The notes beneath the pieces were generated by a model. It was not told the origin of the DNA. It saw only the letters and a list, made by a program, of their open reading frames with translations, and ran no database searches. Positions 16,088-24,543 of a DNA stretch of 64,000 nt are shown piece by piece; the first letter of the stretch is position 1; each line of letters begins with the position of its first letter. This stretch comes from Eubacteriales bacterium. GTDB lineage: Bacteria > Bacillota > Clostridia > Lachnospirales > Lachnospiraceae. A program made the translations under genes and the position numbers. The stretch is from contig JAUNHC010000009.1 in the NCBI GenBank assembly GCA_030524175.1, positions 1 to 64,000 on the forward strand. The letters run 5' to 3'.

Positions 16088-16122
16088 TAATTGCTAACAT
16101 CCTCAGAAAAGGGGGCAGACAT

Positions 16123-16926
16123 ATGCTTGCACTGGAGAGAAGAAATTTGATCCTAGGGAAATTACAGGCAGAGAAGCGGGTTGTGGTAAGCGAGTTAAGC
16201 CAGCTTTACAATGTCTCTGAAGAGACCATCCGCCGCGATTTGGACAAACTGGAAAAAGAAGGGCTTGCGATCAAAAGTTACGGCGGCGCGGTGATCAATG
16301 AGGATGTCAGTATTGATTTGCCCTTTAATATCCGTAAAAACCAGAATGTAACAGGCAAACAGAAAATGGCTGAGATTGCAGCGTCACTGGTACATGACGG
16401 GGATCATATATTCCTGGATGCCAGTACCACGGCAGTGTTTGTTGCCAAGGCTCTCAAGGATAAGGAACGCCTTACCGTTATCACCAATTCTGTGGAAATC
16501 CTTCTGGAGTTGTCTGATGTATCCGGATGGAAGGTGGTTTCCACCGGTGGAGTCATGAAAGAAGGTTATCTTGCCTTCCTGGGCTCCAGGACAGAGGAGT
16601 CGATCCGCTCTTATTATGCAGATAAAGTGATCTTTTCCTGCAAAGCCCTGGACAGACAGAGGGGGATCATGGAATCCCAGGATTCCTTCGGCTCCACCAA
16701 GAAGGCCATGATGAATTCAGGAAGAAAAAAGATTCTGGTAATAGACAGTACAAAATTTGATCAGACTGCTTTTTCCGTTGCCGGGGAACTGCGGGATGTG
16801 GACGTGGTTGTGACTGACGAAAAACCCTCAGATAAATGGCTTCATTCTTTTGAGGAACTGGGTATCTCCTGCAGATATCCCAGTGACAGCCAGAGTAAAA
16901 GGAGCATAGGATATGAAAACCTTTGA
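16123..16926 (+). CDS. DeoR-family transcriptional regulator
   Basis: A 267-residue DeoR/GlpR-type repressor. The N-terminal winged HTH is clear (RRNLILGKLQAEKRVVVSELS, then VSEETIRRDLDKLEKEG) and the C-terminal DeoRC sugar-phosphate sensor domain has the DASTT and TNS motifs. Being inside the operon, it probably represses the two BMC promoters and responds to a phosphorylated intermediate such as fuculose-1-P or DHAP (inference). Candidate binding sites are the 23-nt-period repeats at 3434-3476 and 7869-7909. GGGGG precedes the ATG. Its end overlaps pduQ by 14 nt. Confidence 0.9.
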   Translation: MLALERRNLILGKLQAEKRVVVSELSQLYNVSEETIRRDLDKLEKEGLAIKSYGGAVINEDVSIDLPFNIRKNQNVTGKQKMAEIAASLVHDGDHIFLDASTTAVFVAKALKDKERLTVITNSVEILLELSDVSGWKVVSTGGVMKEGYLAFLGSRTEESIRSYYADKVIFSCKALDRQRGIMESQDSFGSTKKAMMNSGRKKILVIDSTKFDQTAFSVAGELRDVDVVVTDEKPSDKWLHSFEELGISCRYPSDSQSKRSIGYENL

Positions 16927-18064
16927 AATGAGAACCGTCATCCATTTTGGTGACAACGCTCTGGACAGACTGAAACAGCTTCCATATAAGAGAGTCCTGG
17001 TTATCACAGACCCTTTTGTAGTCCAGAGTAAAATGATAGATTTGATTACCGCCCCTCTTGACAGTGCGGGAATCGCATATGATATTTTTCACGATGTAGT
17101 TCCGGATGCACCGGTTGATAAAATTGCAGAGGGTGTGAAAAAGTTCCTTCAGTATCAGCCTGAGGCTGTGATCGCAGTAGGCGGCGGTTCAGCCATTGAC
17201 TCATCAAAGGCAATCCGGGAATTTGCCCTGAAAATCAACAATTACGGTGAGGTTGGCCTGATCGCCATTCCCACCACCAGCGGTACTGGCTCAGAGGTGA
17301 CTTCCTTTGCAGTGGTAAATGACACGGATGCCAAGGTGAAATATCCTTTGGTATCGGACAGTCTGACAGCAGACGAAGCCATTCTGGATGCAGAACTGGT
17401 GAAAAGTGTGCCGCCGGCCATCACAGCAGACACAGGTATGGATGTGTTCACCCATGCACTGGAGTCCTATGTGAGTACCGAGCATAATGAGTTTTCTTCT
17501 GCACTTGCGGAAAAATCCATAGAAATCTGCGGAGTTTTCCTGCTCCGTGCATATCTGGACGGCAGCGATATGCATGCCCGCCAGAAAATGCATGTTGCCT
17601 CCTGTCTTGCAGGACTTTCCTTTAACACAGCAGGACTTGGGATCACTCACAGCATGGCTCATCAGCTGGGGGCTGTGTTCCACATTCCTCACGGACGCGC
17701 AAATGCCATGCTGCTTCCTCATATTGTGGAGTTCAACGCAGACGTGAACAAGCACAGCAGAAGCCAGAAGGAATATCTGCCCGCTGTTAAAAGATATTCC
17801 AATATTGCCCACGTGCTGGGACTTAGCAATTACAACAAGGTAATGAGTGTACGCTCCCTGGTGAACTGGATACAGTTTATGCAGAAGGAGATGAATATTC
17901 CACTGACCATACAGGAACTTGGCACCATCACTCCGGATGCGTATTTTGCAGCTGTTGACAAGATGGCCGATGCTGCACTTGCTGATACCTGTACGGCAAA
18001 TAATCCAAGAGTTCCCACAAAAGAGGATATCGTTAAGATATACACGAAACTGTGGTCATTCTAG
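16913..18064 (+). CDS. pduQ: Iron-dependent alcohol dehydrogenase PduQ-like
   Basis: A 383-residue group III alcohol dehydrogenase expected to reduce propionaldehyde to 1-propanol and regenerate NAD+. The cofactor motif AVGGGSAIDSSK and TTSGTGSEVT are present, and iron ligands are supplied by the DxxxH-type segment (DTGMDVFTHALES) and the two later histidines (ITHSMAHQLG, HIPHGRANA). No added targeting helix is seen, as for Salmonella PduQ, which is held by shell contact. It overlaps the regulator gene, indicating one transcript. Confidence 0.9.
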   Translation: MKTFEMRTVIHFGDNALDRLKQLPYKRVLVITDPFVVQSKMIDLITAPLDSAGIAYDIFHDVVPDAPVDKIAEGVKKFLQYQPEAVIAVGGGSAIDSSKAIREFALKINNYGEVGLIAIPTTSGTGSEVTSFAVVNDTDAKVKYPLVSDSLTADEAILDAELVKSVPPAITADTGMDVFTHALESYVSTEHNEFSSALAEKSIEICGVFLLRAYLDGSDMHARQKMHVASCLAGLSFNTAGLGITHSMAHQLGAVFHIPHGRANAMLLPHIVEFNADVNKHSRSQKEYLPAVKRYSNIAHVLGLSNYNKVMSVRSLVNWIQFMQKEMNIPLTIQELGTITPDAYFAAVDKMADAALADTCTANNPRVPTKEDIVKIYTKLWSF

Positions 18065-18070
18065 AGTCCC

Positions 18071-18149
18071 AAAGACCTGGTTAACGTCCCGGCGCTTTTC
18101 TGTTTTATACAGTACAAAGGCGGCGAGACAATAGTGGCCGGGTCTTTTC
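18071..18149 (+). promoter_or_regulatory. Long-range inverted repeat between pduQ and pduC
   Basis: AAAGACCTGG (18071-18080) pairs with CCGGGTCTTT (18138-18147) around a region that itself can pair, and the right arm runs into TTTTCT. A smaller CGGGAG/CTCCCG hairpin follows just before the pduC ribosome site. The structure could be a terminator, an attenuator, or the scar of joining two gene sets. It is too short for a complete cobalamin riboswitch and I see no B12 box. Confidence 0.4.
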
Positions 18150-18203
18150 TAAAAAAGCGGAGGAACGGGAGAGTCAGAGCTCCCGGCCAAAGAAGGTAGA
18201 ATT

Positions 18204-19868
18204 ATGATGAGATCAAAAAGAATCGAGACTTTGGACCAGAGGGCGGTAAACAAGGACGGATTCATTGACGAATGGCCGGAGATGGGCTTTGCGGCAATGC
18301 ATAGTCCTTATGACCCTAAGCCTTCTGTGACAGTCGAAAATGGTAAAATTACAGAGCTGGACGGAAAGAAAAGAGCGGACTTTGATTTCCTTGATCAGTT
18401 TATTGCAGATTATGCCGTCCGTATTGACCGGGCGGAGGCTTCCATGGCTATTCCATCACTGGAAATCGCCAGGAAGATTGTTGATATCCAGACACCCCGG
18501 AAGGAAATCCTGGACATTGTTTCAGGCATCACCCCGGCGAAAATGGCTGAGGTGATCAACCATTTAAATGTGGTGGAGATGATGATGGGCATGCAGAAGA
18601 TGCGTGCAAGAAAAGTGCCGGGAAACCAGGCGCACATCACCAATCTCAAGGATGATCCGGTCCAGATAGCAGCTGATGCTGCAGAAGGAGCACTCCGTGG
18701 CTTCAGCGAGGAAGAGACAACAACAGGTGTGGCAAGATATGCACCTTTTAACGCAATTGCACTTCTTATCGGCTCTCAGGTTGGGCGCAAAGGTGTTCTG
18801 ACTCAATGTGCTGTCGAGGAAGCTACTGAGCTGGAGCTTGGCATCAGAGGTCTTACCACTTACGCAGAGACCCTGTCCGTGTACGGTACAGAGAAGGTTT
18901 TCATTGACGGCGACGACACTCCCTATTCTAAGGCATTTCTTAATTCTGCTTATGCGTCAAGAGGACTGAAAGTCCGTTTCACCTCAGGCTCAGGCTCAGA
19001 GGTTCTGATGGGTAGCAGTGAACGGAAATCCATGCTTTATCTGGAATGCAGATGTCTCTATGTGACGAAAGGGGCAGGCTCCCAGGGAATCCAGAACGGT
19101 TCTGTGAGCTGTATCGGTGTGGCGGCCAGTGTGCCTTCCGGCATCAGAGAGGTGATGGGAGAAAATCTTGTAGCTGCTCTTCTGGGACTGGAATGCGCTT
19201 CTTCTAATGACCAGAGCTTTTCTAATTCCGATATGAGAAGAACTGCAAGGACCATGCTTCAGTTTATGCCGGGAACTGACTTTATTTTCTCCGGCTATGC
19301 GGCAGAGCCCAACTATGACAATATGTTTGCAGGCTCCAATTTTGACGCAGAAGATTTTGACGATTACAATGTACTCCAGAGAGATATGCAGGTTGACGGC
19401 GGATTGCGTCCGGTAACAGAAGAGGAAGTCATTCGTGTGCGCCGTGAGGCAGGCCGGGCTGTTCAGGCTGTATTCAAATATCTTGGCCTTACGGAAGTGA
19501 CAGATGAGCAGGTGGAGGCAGTAACCTATGCCCATGGAAGCAAGGATACTCTGAAACGTGACGTGGCATCTGATCTGATGGCTGCAGATGACCTCATGAA
19601 GCGCGGCGTTACAGGCATTGATGTGGTGAAGGCTTTGGCAGAGAGCGGTTTTACCGACCTGGCAGAGAGCATCCTCAATATGCTGAAGCAGCGTGTCATC
19701 GGGGATTATATGCATACGGCAGCTATTCTGGATGAGAATTTCCAGGTAATGTCCGGGGTAAATACACCAAATGATTATATGGGGCCCGGAACTGGTTACC
19801 GTGTAACCGGAAAACGCTGGGAGGAGATCAAAGCGATTCCTCACAGGATCAATGTAAATGATTTTTAG
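18204..19868 (+). CDS. pduC: B12-dependent propanediol dehydratase, large subunit
   Basis: A 554-residue catalytic subunit, the same length as enteric PduC/DhaB1. It forms the TIM barrel that holds adenosylcobalamin and substrate and dehydrates 1,2-propanediol or glycerol through a radical. Conserved stretches include the N-terminal RSKRIETLDQRAVNKDGFI, the VPGNQAH segment, TSGSGSEVLMG and CLYVTKGAGSQGIQNG. AGAAGGTAGA precedes tandem ATGs. It is the first gene of a compact pduCDEGHO set placed after a full B12-independent BMC set. PduC and DhaB1 cannot be separated from sequence alone; the context favours propanediol. Confidence 0.93.
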   Translation: MMRSKRIETLDQRAVNKDGFIDEWPEMGFAAMHSPYDPKPSVTVENGKITELDGKKRADFDFLDQFIADYAVRIDRAEASMAIPSLEIARKIVDIQTPRKEILDIVSGITPAKMAEVINHLNVVEMMMGMQKMRARKVPGNQAHITNLKDDPVQIAADAAEGALRGFSEEETTTGVARYAPFNAIALLIGSQVGRKGVLTQCAVEEATELELGIRGLTTYAETLSVYGTEKVFIDGDDTPYSKAFLNSAYASRGLKVRFTSGSGSEVLMGSSERKSMLYLECRCLYVTKGAGSQGIQNGSVSCIGVAASVPSGIREVMGENLVAALLGLECASSNDQSFSNSDMRRTARTMLQFMPGTDFIFSGYAAEPNYDNMFAGSNFDAEDFDDYNVLQRDMQVDGGLRPVTEEEVIRVRREAGRAVQAVFKYLGLTEVTDEQVEAVTYAHGSKDTLKRDVASDLMAADDLMKRGVTGIDVVKALAESGFTDLAESILNMLKQRVIGDYMHTAAILDENFQVMSGVNTPNDYMGPGTGYRVTGKRWEEIKAIPHRINVNDF

Positions 19869-19879
19869 GAGGCTGTGCC

Positions 19880-20575
19880 ATGGAGATAAATGAACAACTG
19901 ATTCGTGCCATTACCAATGCGGTTGTGGAGCAGCTTAAGATAAATAATGCACAGCCCGGGACCGCAGTTCCCAGCACCATGCAGGGACAGTCAGGTACTG
20001 ACAGTCTGGCCGGGAAAACACGGATGCGTCCCAAACGTTCCTATGACGGTGCAGTAAAAGCCGTACAGGGCACAGATCCAAAAGAAGTGGTGATCGGTGT
20101 GGGAGCTGCTTTCCAGACAGAGATCAATGCCACTATCTGCGGAATCCCTCTTGACGAGGTACTGCGCAATGTTCAGGCAGGCATTGAGGAGGAAGGAATG
20201 GTTTCCTGTGTGGTAAAGGTTCTTGATACCTCAGACGTGGCCTTTATGGCGCTGCAGGCAGCTAAGCTGTCCGGCTCGGGAATCGGGATCGGCATCCAGT
20301 CCAAGGGTACTACAGTCATCCATCAGAAGGATCTGTATCCATTGACAAACCTGGAGCTTTTCCCCCAGGCACCTTTGATGGATCTGGAAACCTACCGGAA
20401 GATAGGCAGAAATGCCGCCAGGTACGTAAAAGGGGAAAAGGTCACTCCCATTGAGTGTACCAACGACCCTATGGTCCGTGCCAAATTCCAGGTTAAGGCT
20501 GCCTTGATGCACATCATTGAGACAGAACAGCTTGACCCTGAGAAGGGCATGATCATATGGGAGGGTGCAAAATGA
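19880..20575 (+). CDS. pduD: B12-dependent propanediol dehydratase, medium subunit
   Basis: A 231-residue medium (beta) subunit. The N-terminal helix EQLIRAITNAVVEQLK plus a Gly/Ser/Thr-rich linker up to about residue 50 is the encapsulation peptide that carries the whole enzyme into the shell. The cobalamin-contact domain starts near KEVVIGVGAAFQTEIN. TTAGGAGG precedes the ATG. The stop overlaps the pduE start (ATGA). Confidence 0.92.
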   Translation: MEINEQLIRAITNAVVEQLKINNAQPGTAVPSTMQGQSGTDSLAGKTRMRPKRSYDGAVKAVQGTDPKEVVIGVGAAFQTEINATICGIPLDEVLRNVQAGIEEEGMVSCVVKVLDTSDVAFMALQAAKLSGSGIGIGIQSKGTTVIHQKDLYPLTNLELFPQAPLMDLETYRKIGRNAARYVKGEKVTPIECTNDPMVRAKFQVKAALMHIIETEQLDPEKGMIIWEGAK

Positions 20576-20967
20576 GCAATTATCCTTTAGGACAGAACGA
20601 AGCCGGAACCATCACCTCCAAGACTGGGAAACAGCTTTCCCAGATCACTCTGGATGAGGTAAAACGCGGCAATGTGACTGCAGAAGACATTAAAATATCA
20701 TCAGAAATGCTGAAGCGTCAGGGCCAGGTGGCATCAGCTGCCGACAATCCCCAGATGGAAGCAAATTTTGAAAGAGCGTCAGAACTTGTGAATGTTCCTG
20801 ACGATGTGATCCTTAACATGTATAATAAGCTTCGCCCCAACCGTTCCACCAAGAATGAACTGGTTCTTATGGCAAAGGAACTGTTGGAGAAATACCAGGC
20901 ACCTCATTGTGCCAAGCTGGTATTGGAAGCTGCTGAAATTTACGAAAAAAGGGGAATCCTTCTTTGA
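20572..20967 (+). CDS. pduE: B12-dependent propanediol dehydratase, small subunit
   Basis: A 131-residue small (gamma) subunit, shorter than enteric PduE (about 170) because it lacks the N-terminal extension and starts directly at the YPLGQNEAGTI core. The helical core with ASELVNVPDDVILNMYNKLRPNRST is well conserved. The ATG at 20572 overlaps the pduD stop and has GGGAGGGTG upstream. Its stop overlaps the TTG start of pduG. Confidence 0.9.
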   Translation: MSNYPLGQNEAGTITSKTGKQLSQITLDEVKRGNVTAEDIKISSEMLKRQGQVASAADNPQMEANFERASELVNVPDDVILNMYNKLRPNRSTKNELVLMAKELLEKYQAPHCAKLVLEAAEIYEKRGILL

Positions 20968-22772
20968 AACTGATTGCTGGTGTTGATATCGGAAATTCCA
21001 CAACTGAAGTATGTATCGGCGGCGTGGAGGAAAACGGAGCCTTCCGTTTCCTCTCCAGCGCTTCCCGTATGACCACAGGGACAAAAGGAACACTACCAAA
21101 TGTCCTGGGGATCAAGGCGGCACTTCTGGAGGCCATGGACAAAATCAGGCAGCCCTTAAGTGCTCTTGATTTAGTGCGCTTAAACGAGGCGGCTCCGGTT
21201 ATCGGTGACACTGCAATGGAGACGATCACAGAAACCATTATCACGGAATCTTCCATGATCGGACATAACCCCTCCACTCCGGCAGGAGCCGGGGAGGCTG
21301 TGGGAGAGCTTATTTCTCTGGATAATATCTGGAAGGGAAAGCCGGGTGTCCCTTATATTGTAGCAGTTTCCAACAGATTTTCCTATGAAGAGGCGGCAGC
21401 CAGGCTGAACCAGCATATGCCGGATCTGGATGTGCGGGGGCTGATCTTACAGTCAGATGAGGCAGTCCTGGTGGAGAACCGCTTAAGCAGAAAGATTCCC
21501 ATTGTGGATGAGGTACGCCATATCAGTAAGGTCCCGGAGGGGAAACAGGCAGCCATCGAGGTGGCTTTGCCGGGAACCAGCATCCGAATGCTGTCAAATC
21601 CCTATGGAATTGCCACACTGTTAAAACTCAACGCTGACGAGACAAAGGCAGTGACACCCATTGCCAAAAGTCTTGTGGGAAAAAGGAGTGCAGTGGTGAT
21701 CCGTACTCCTCACGGAAATATCAGAGAAAATGTCCTTCCCGCAGGGGAGATCACCTTCCGGGGTGACAGAGATCTTACAGTAAATATTGATGCCGGAGCA
21801 GACGGAATCATGGATACCCTGAAGTCTGCCGGAGAAATCCGGGATATTGACGGACAGCCGGATACCAATGTGGGAAATATGCTCACACGGATCAAGACCA
21901 GTATGGCTGACGTGGCTAAGGCCCACGACAGCGAAATACGGATCACAGATATCCTGGCAGTGGATACCCTGGCTCCGGTGGAGATATCAGGTGCTCTTGC
22001 AGGAGAGACCTGCATGGAAAAGGCAGTGGGCATTGCCGCCATGGTAAGGACCCAGCATCTTCCCATGCAGAAGATAGCAGAGAAGCTGGAACAGGAGTTG
22101 AAAGTGAAAGCGGTGGTGGCCGGAGTGGAAGCAGTGATGGCCTCCCTGGGGGCTTTAACTACCCCTGGAACGAGACTTCCCCTGGCTATTCTGGATATGG
22201 GCGGCGGTTCTACAGATGCGGCAGTTCTGGAAGCTGACGGTCAGGTATGCACCACTCACCAGGCAGGTGCAGGAGAATTGGTTTCCATGCTGATCCAGAC
22301 AGAGCTTGGCTTACATAGCCGTGTGACAGCAGAGCAGATAAAGAAATATCCTATGGGCAAGGTTGAGAGTCTCTTTCATATGAGGCTGGAAAACGGTTCC
22401 ATGGAATTTTTCCAGGAATCCATTGATCCGAGATATTATGGACATGTGGTGCTCCTGGCGCCGGGAGAGATGCTGAAGGTGGAGGAAGATATCCCCATGG
22501 AAAGAATCCTTGAGGTGCGCAGAGATGCCAAGAGAAAGGTCTTTGTCCGAAATGCCCTTCGGGCCTTGGAGACAGTTGCTCCTGACCATGATCTGAGAAA
22601 GATTCCCAATGTGGTTCTGGTTGGCGGCTCGGCAGAGGATTTTGAGATACCGGAGATGCTGATGGAAGCTTTGTCAGAATACCGTATTGTGTGCGGAAGA
22701 GGAAATATCCGGGGGACAGAAGGTCCCAGAAACGCGGTGGCAACAGGGCTTCTCATGTCCTATCTGGCATAA
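20964..22772 (+). CDS. pduG: Diol dehydratase reactivase, large subunit
   Basis: A 602-residue Hsp70-like ATPase that removes damaged cobalamin from the dehydratase. The N-terminal GVDIGNSTTEVCIGG phosphate loop and the C-terminal LDMGGGSTDAAV loop are the actin-fold ATP motifs. The start is a TTG that overlaps the pduE stop (TTGA), giving the family-typical MKLIAGVDIGN; GGGGAA lies upstream. Length is close to the usual 610. Confidence 0.92.
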   Translation: MKLIAGVDIGNSTTEVCIGGVEENGAFRFLSSASRMTTGTKGTLPNVLGIKAALLEAMDKIRQPLSALDLVRLNEAAPVIGDTAMETITETIITESSMIGHNPSTPAGAGEAVGELISLDNIWKGKPGVPYIVAVSNRFSYEEAAARLNQHMPDLDVRGLILQSDEAVLVENRLSRKIPIVDEVRHISKVPEGKQAAIEVALPGTSIRMLSNPYGIATLLKLNADETKAVTPIAKSLVGKRSAVVIRTPHGNIRENVLPAGEITFRGDRDLTVNIDAGADGIMDTLKSAGEIRDIDGQPDTNVGNMLTRIKTSMADVAKAHDSEIRITDILAVDTLAPVEISGALAGETCMEKAVGIAAMVRTQHLPMQKIAEKLEQELKVKAVVAGVEAVMASLGALTTPGTRLPLAILDMGGGSTDAAVLEADGQVCTTHQAGAGELVSMLIQTELGLHSRVTAEQIKKYPMGKVESLFHMRLENGSMEFFQESIDPRYYGHVVLLAPGEMLKVEEDIPMERILEVRRDAKRKVFVRNALRALETVAPDHDLRKIPNVVLVGGSAEDFEIPEMLMEALSEYRIVCGRGNIRGTEGPRNAVATGLLMSYLA

Positions 22773-22790
22773 GGCGGGAGGACGTATGAT

Positions 22791-23156
22791 ATGGTTGTAA
22801 ACAAGCCCACAATTATTATATATACCAATGAACCGGATGAAGACTTCACACGTGAGGTGTGCGCGGGAATTGAGGAGGAAGGGGTTCTGTACCAGGTTCT
22901 GCCCCATGAGGGAGATTTAGATACTCTGGCTTATGAGGCGGCAAAGGAATCTATGCTGGGCTCCGGAGTCGGGATTTATGGTTCCAGGCTGGCCATGCAG
23001 ATGCAGCACCTTCCAAAAGGAAAAAATGTTTTTGAACTGGACGGACCCAGGTTCTGGCAGTGCCGGAATCTAGGAGCAAACAGTGCAAGAGCCATTAAGA
23101 AAATGCCATTTAAACCAGTATACGGCCAGGGGGAAAATCCCAAGGCATATACATAG
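22791..23156 (+). CDS. pduH: Diol dehydratase reactivase, small subunit
   Basis: A 121-residue small subunit homologous in fold to the dehydratase medium subunit (PTIIIYTNEPDEDFTREVCAGIEEEGV, then GSGVGIYGSRLAM). It swaps with PduD during reactivation. GGGAGG 9 nt before the ATG fixes the start. It follows pduG by 18 nt. Confidence 0.9.
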   Translation: MVVNKPTIIIYTNEPDEDFTREVCAGIEEEGVLYQVLPHEGDLDTLAYEAAKESMLGSGVGIYGSRLAMQMQHLPKGKNVFELDGPRFWQCRNLGANSARAIKKMPFKPVYGQGENPKAYT

Positions 23157-23176
23157 ATCACGGGGGATGAGCCGTT

Positions 23177-24274
23177 ATGAATATTTATACAAAGAACGGA
23201 GATAAGGGTACCACAGACCTGATCCGTACAAAAAATGTCTCCAAGTCGGATGACCGCATCCAGCTTGTGGGTACCATAGACGAGCTGACAAGTCATCTGG
23301 GCGTGGTAAAAACCATGCTTAAGGATGCTGATATCATCCACATCCTGGAGAAAATCCAGGGAACGTTGATTACGGTGATGGCAGGAGTGGCAGACCCTTA
23401 TAACAGAGACTATAAGATAAATGATGATAAGACAGAAGTTCTGGAGGGGGAAATTGACCGTCTGGAAGGGCTGTTTGACCGTCCTAAGAAATTCATACTG
23501 CCGGGAACCAGCCGCCTTTCCGCTGAAATCGATGTGGCCCGGACTGTGGCCCGCAGGGCCGAAAGGGCATTGGCAGCTGTCAGCGTGAAATTCGGCGCAG
23601 ATACAGGAACAAAGAAGTATATGAACCGGCTGGCCGACTATCTCTATGTGCTGGCAAGGTATATAGATGCAAAGGAGTCAGGCAGCAAAGGGGAAAGTAC
23701 CGAAGCCGGCCACGTTGGAGCCGTAAGTGCAGGTTCCGGAGCAGCAGGAAATACAGGCGTGACGGCATCAGGTTCAGGGAGCGGAGCAGTTATGGGAGAA
23801 AATGGAAACGGAGCGGTGAGTGAGACTGTCATCCAGGAAGTGTTAAAACGCATAGGCATTCAGGGCAGGATAACCCTGGACGCTTCCAAGCGCCTCATAG
23901 AAAAAATAGAGCAGGAAGCAGCCCGCCGCGGCAAAAAGGCTGTGATCGCTGTCTGCGGCCCGGACGGGAATCCCATTGCAGTTCATGTGATGGACGGTGC
24001 TTTTCTGGTAAGCTTCGATGTGGCTGTGAAAAAGGCATACACCTCTGTAGCCGTTAAGATGTCCACCATGGAACTGAGCGCACTTGCCCAGCCAGGGGGT
24101 ACTTTCTACGGCGTGGATAAGATGGACGGCGGAAAGATCGTCATCTTCGGCGGCGGGGTGCCCATCAAAGCGGGAGACGTGATTATCGGCGGCTTGGGCA
24201 TAAGCGGCGGAACAGGAGAGGAAGACCACAGCTTGGCTGAGTATGGGCTTTCTGTGCTGAATGAAGTTTTATAA
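23177..24274 (+). CDS. pduO: PduO: ATP:cob(I)alamin adenosyltransferase fused to GlcG/HbpS-like domain
   Basis: A 365-residue two-domain protein. Residues 1-165 are a PduO-type adenosyltransferase (YTKNGDKGTTDL ATP motif, RRAERAL helix) that makes adenosylcobalamin for PduCDE. Residues about 167-213 are a Gly/Ser/Ala-rich linker. Residues from about 215 are a GlcG/HbpS (DUF336) domain (RITLDASKRLIEKIEQEA, then DGAFLVSFDVAVKKAYTSVA) thought to bind heme or cobalamin. It completes a B12 recycling set with PduS and ends the locus just before a strong terminator. Confidence 0.92.
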   Translation: MNIYTKNGDKGTTDLIRTKNVSKSDDRIQLVGTIDELTSHLGVVKTMLKDADIIHILEKIQGTLITVMAGVADPYNRDYKINDDKTEVLEGEIDRLEGLFDRPKKFILPGTSRLSAEIDVARTVARRAERALAAVSVKFGADTGTKKYMNRLADYLYVLARYIDAKESGSKGESTEAGHVGAVSAGSGAAGNTGVTASGSGSGAVMGENGNGAVSETVIQEVLKRIGIQGRITLDASKRLIEKIEQEAARRGKKAVIAVCGPDGNPIAVHVMDGAFLVSFDVAVKKAYTSVAVKMSTMELSALAQPGGTFYGVDKMDGGKIVIFGGGVPIKAGDVIIGGLGISGGTGEEDHSLAEYGLSVLNEVL

Positions 24275-24285
24275 ATAAATGAACA

Positions 24286-24355
24286 TGATACCAGGGCAAA
24301 AAGGGAGCCGGGGCAGGTACTGTCCTTTCCCGGCTCCCTTTTTACCCTGGTATCA
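24286..24355 (+). terminator. Strong terminator of the BMC locus
   Basis: Two 27-nt arms (24286-24312 and 24329-24355) are complementary with a single mismatch; the arm contains GGGAGCCGGG and a T-run (CCCTTTTT). It works in either direction in principle, and lies immediately after pduO. Confidence 0.9.
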
Positions 24356-24362
24356 TATACAT

Positions 24363-24400
24363 AAAGCAGCAGTCTGCGTTTGAGCAGGCTGCTTTTTTTT
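24363..24400 (+). terminator. Second tandem terminator
   Basis: AAAGCAGC (24363-24370) pairs with GCTGCTTT (24388-24395) and a run of T follows. It backs up the strong terminator just before it and isolates the regulator genes downstream. Confidence 0.8.
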
Positions 24401-24481
24401 ATACAGCGCGAAGCAGGTTACCGGTCACGGAGTGATCAGGAATCATTTGTGTCCGAAATCCTGTCTGTTAGGTAAAAAATA

Positions 24482-24510
24482 TTGCACAGACAATTAAAAC
24501 GATTTATACT
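24482..24510 (+). promoter_or_regulatory. Promoter of the LytTR two-component operon
   Basis: TTGCAC (24482-24487) and TATACT (24505-24510) with a 17-nt spacer, 34 nt before the response regulator start, which has GAAGGAG. Confidence 0.7.
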
Positions 24511-24543
24511 TTAGTCAGTCAAAACGAAGGAGACTAACTCAAC

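Noticed and set aside
18065-18203. Cobalamin riboswitch before pduC
   Set aside because: The gap is only 139 nt and contains no recognisable B12 box; only simple inverted repeats are seen.
18996-19844. Long open frame antisense to pduC (282 codons)
   Set aside because: It is a shadow of a strongly conserved gene; it has no ribosome site and no recognisable domain.
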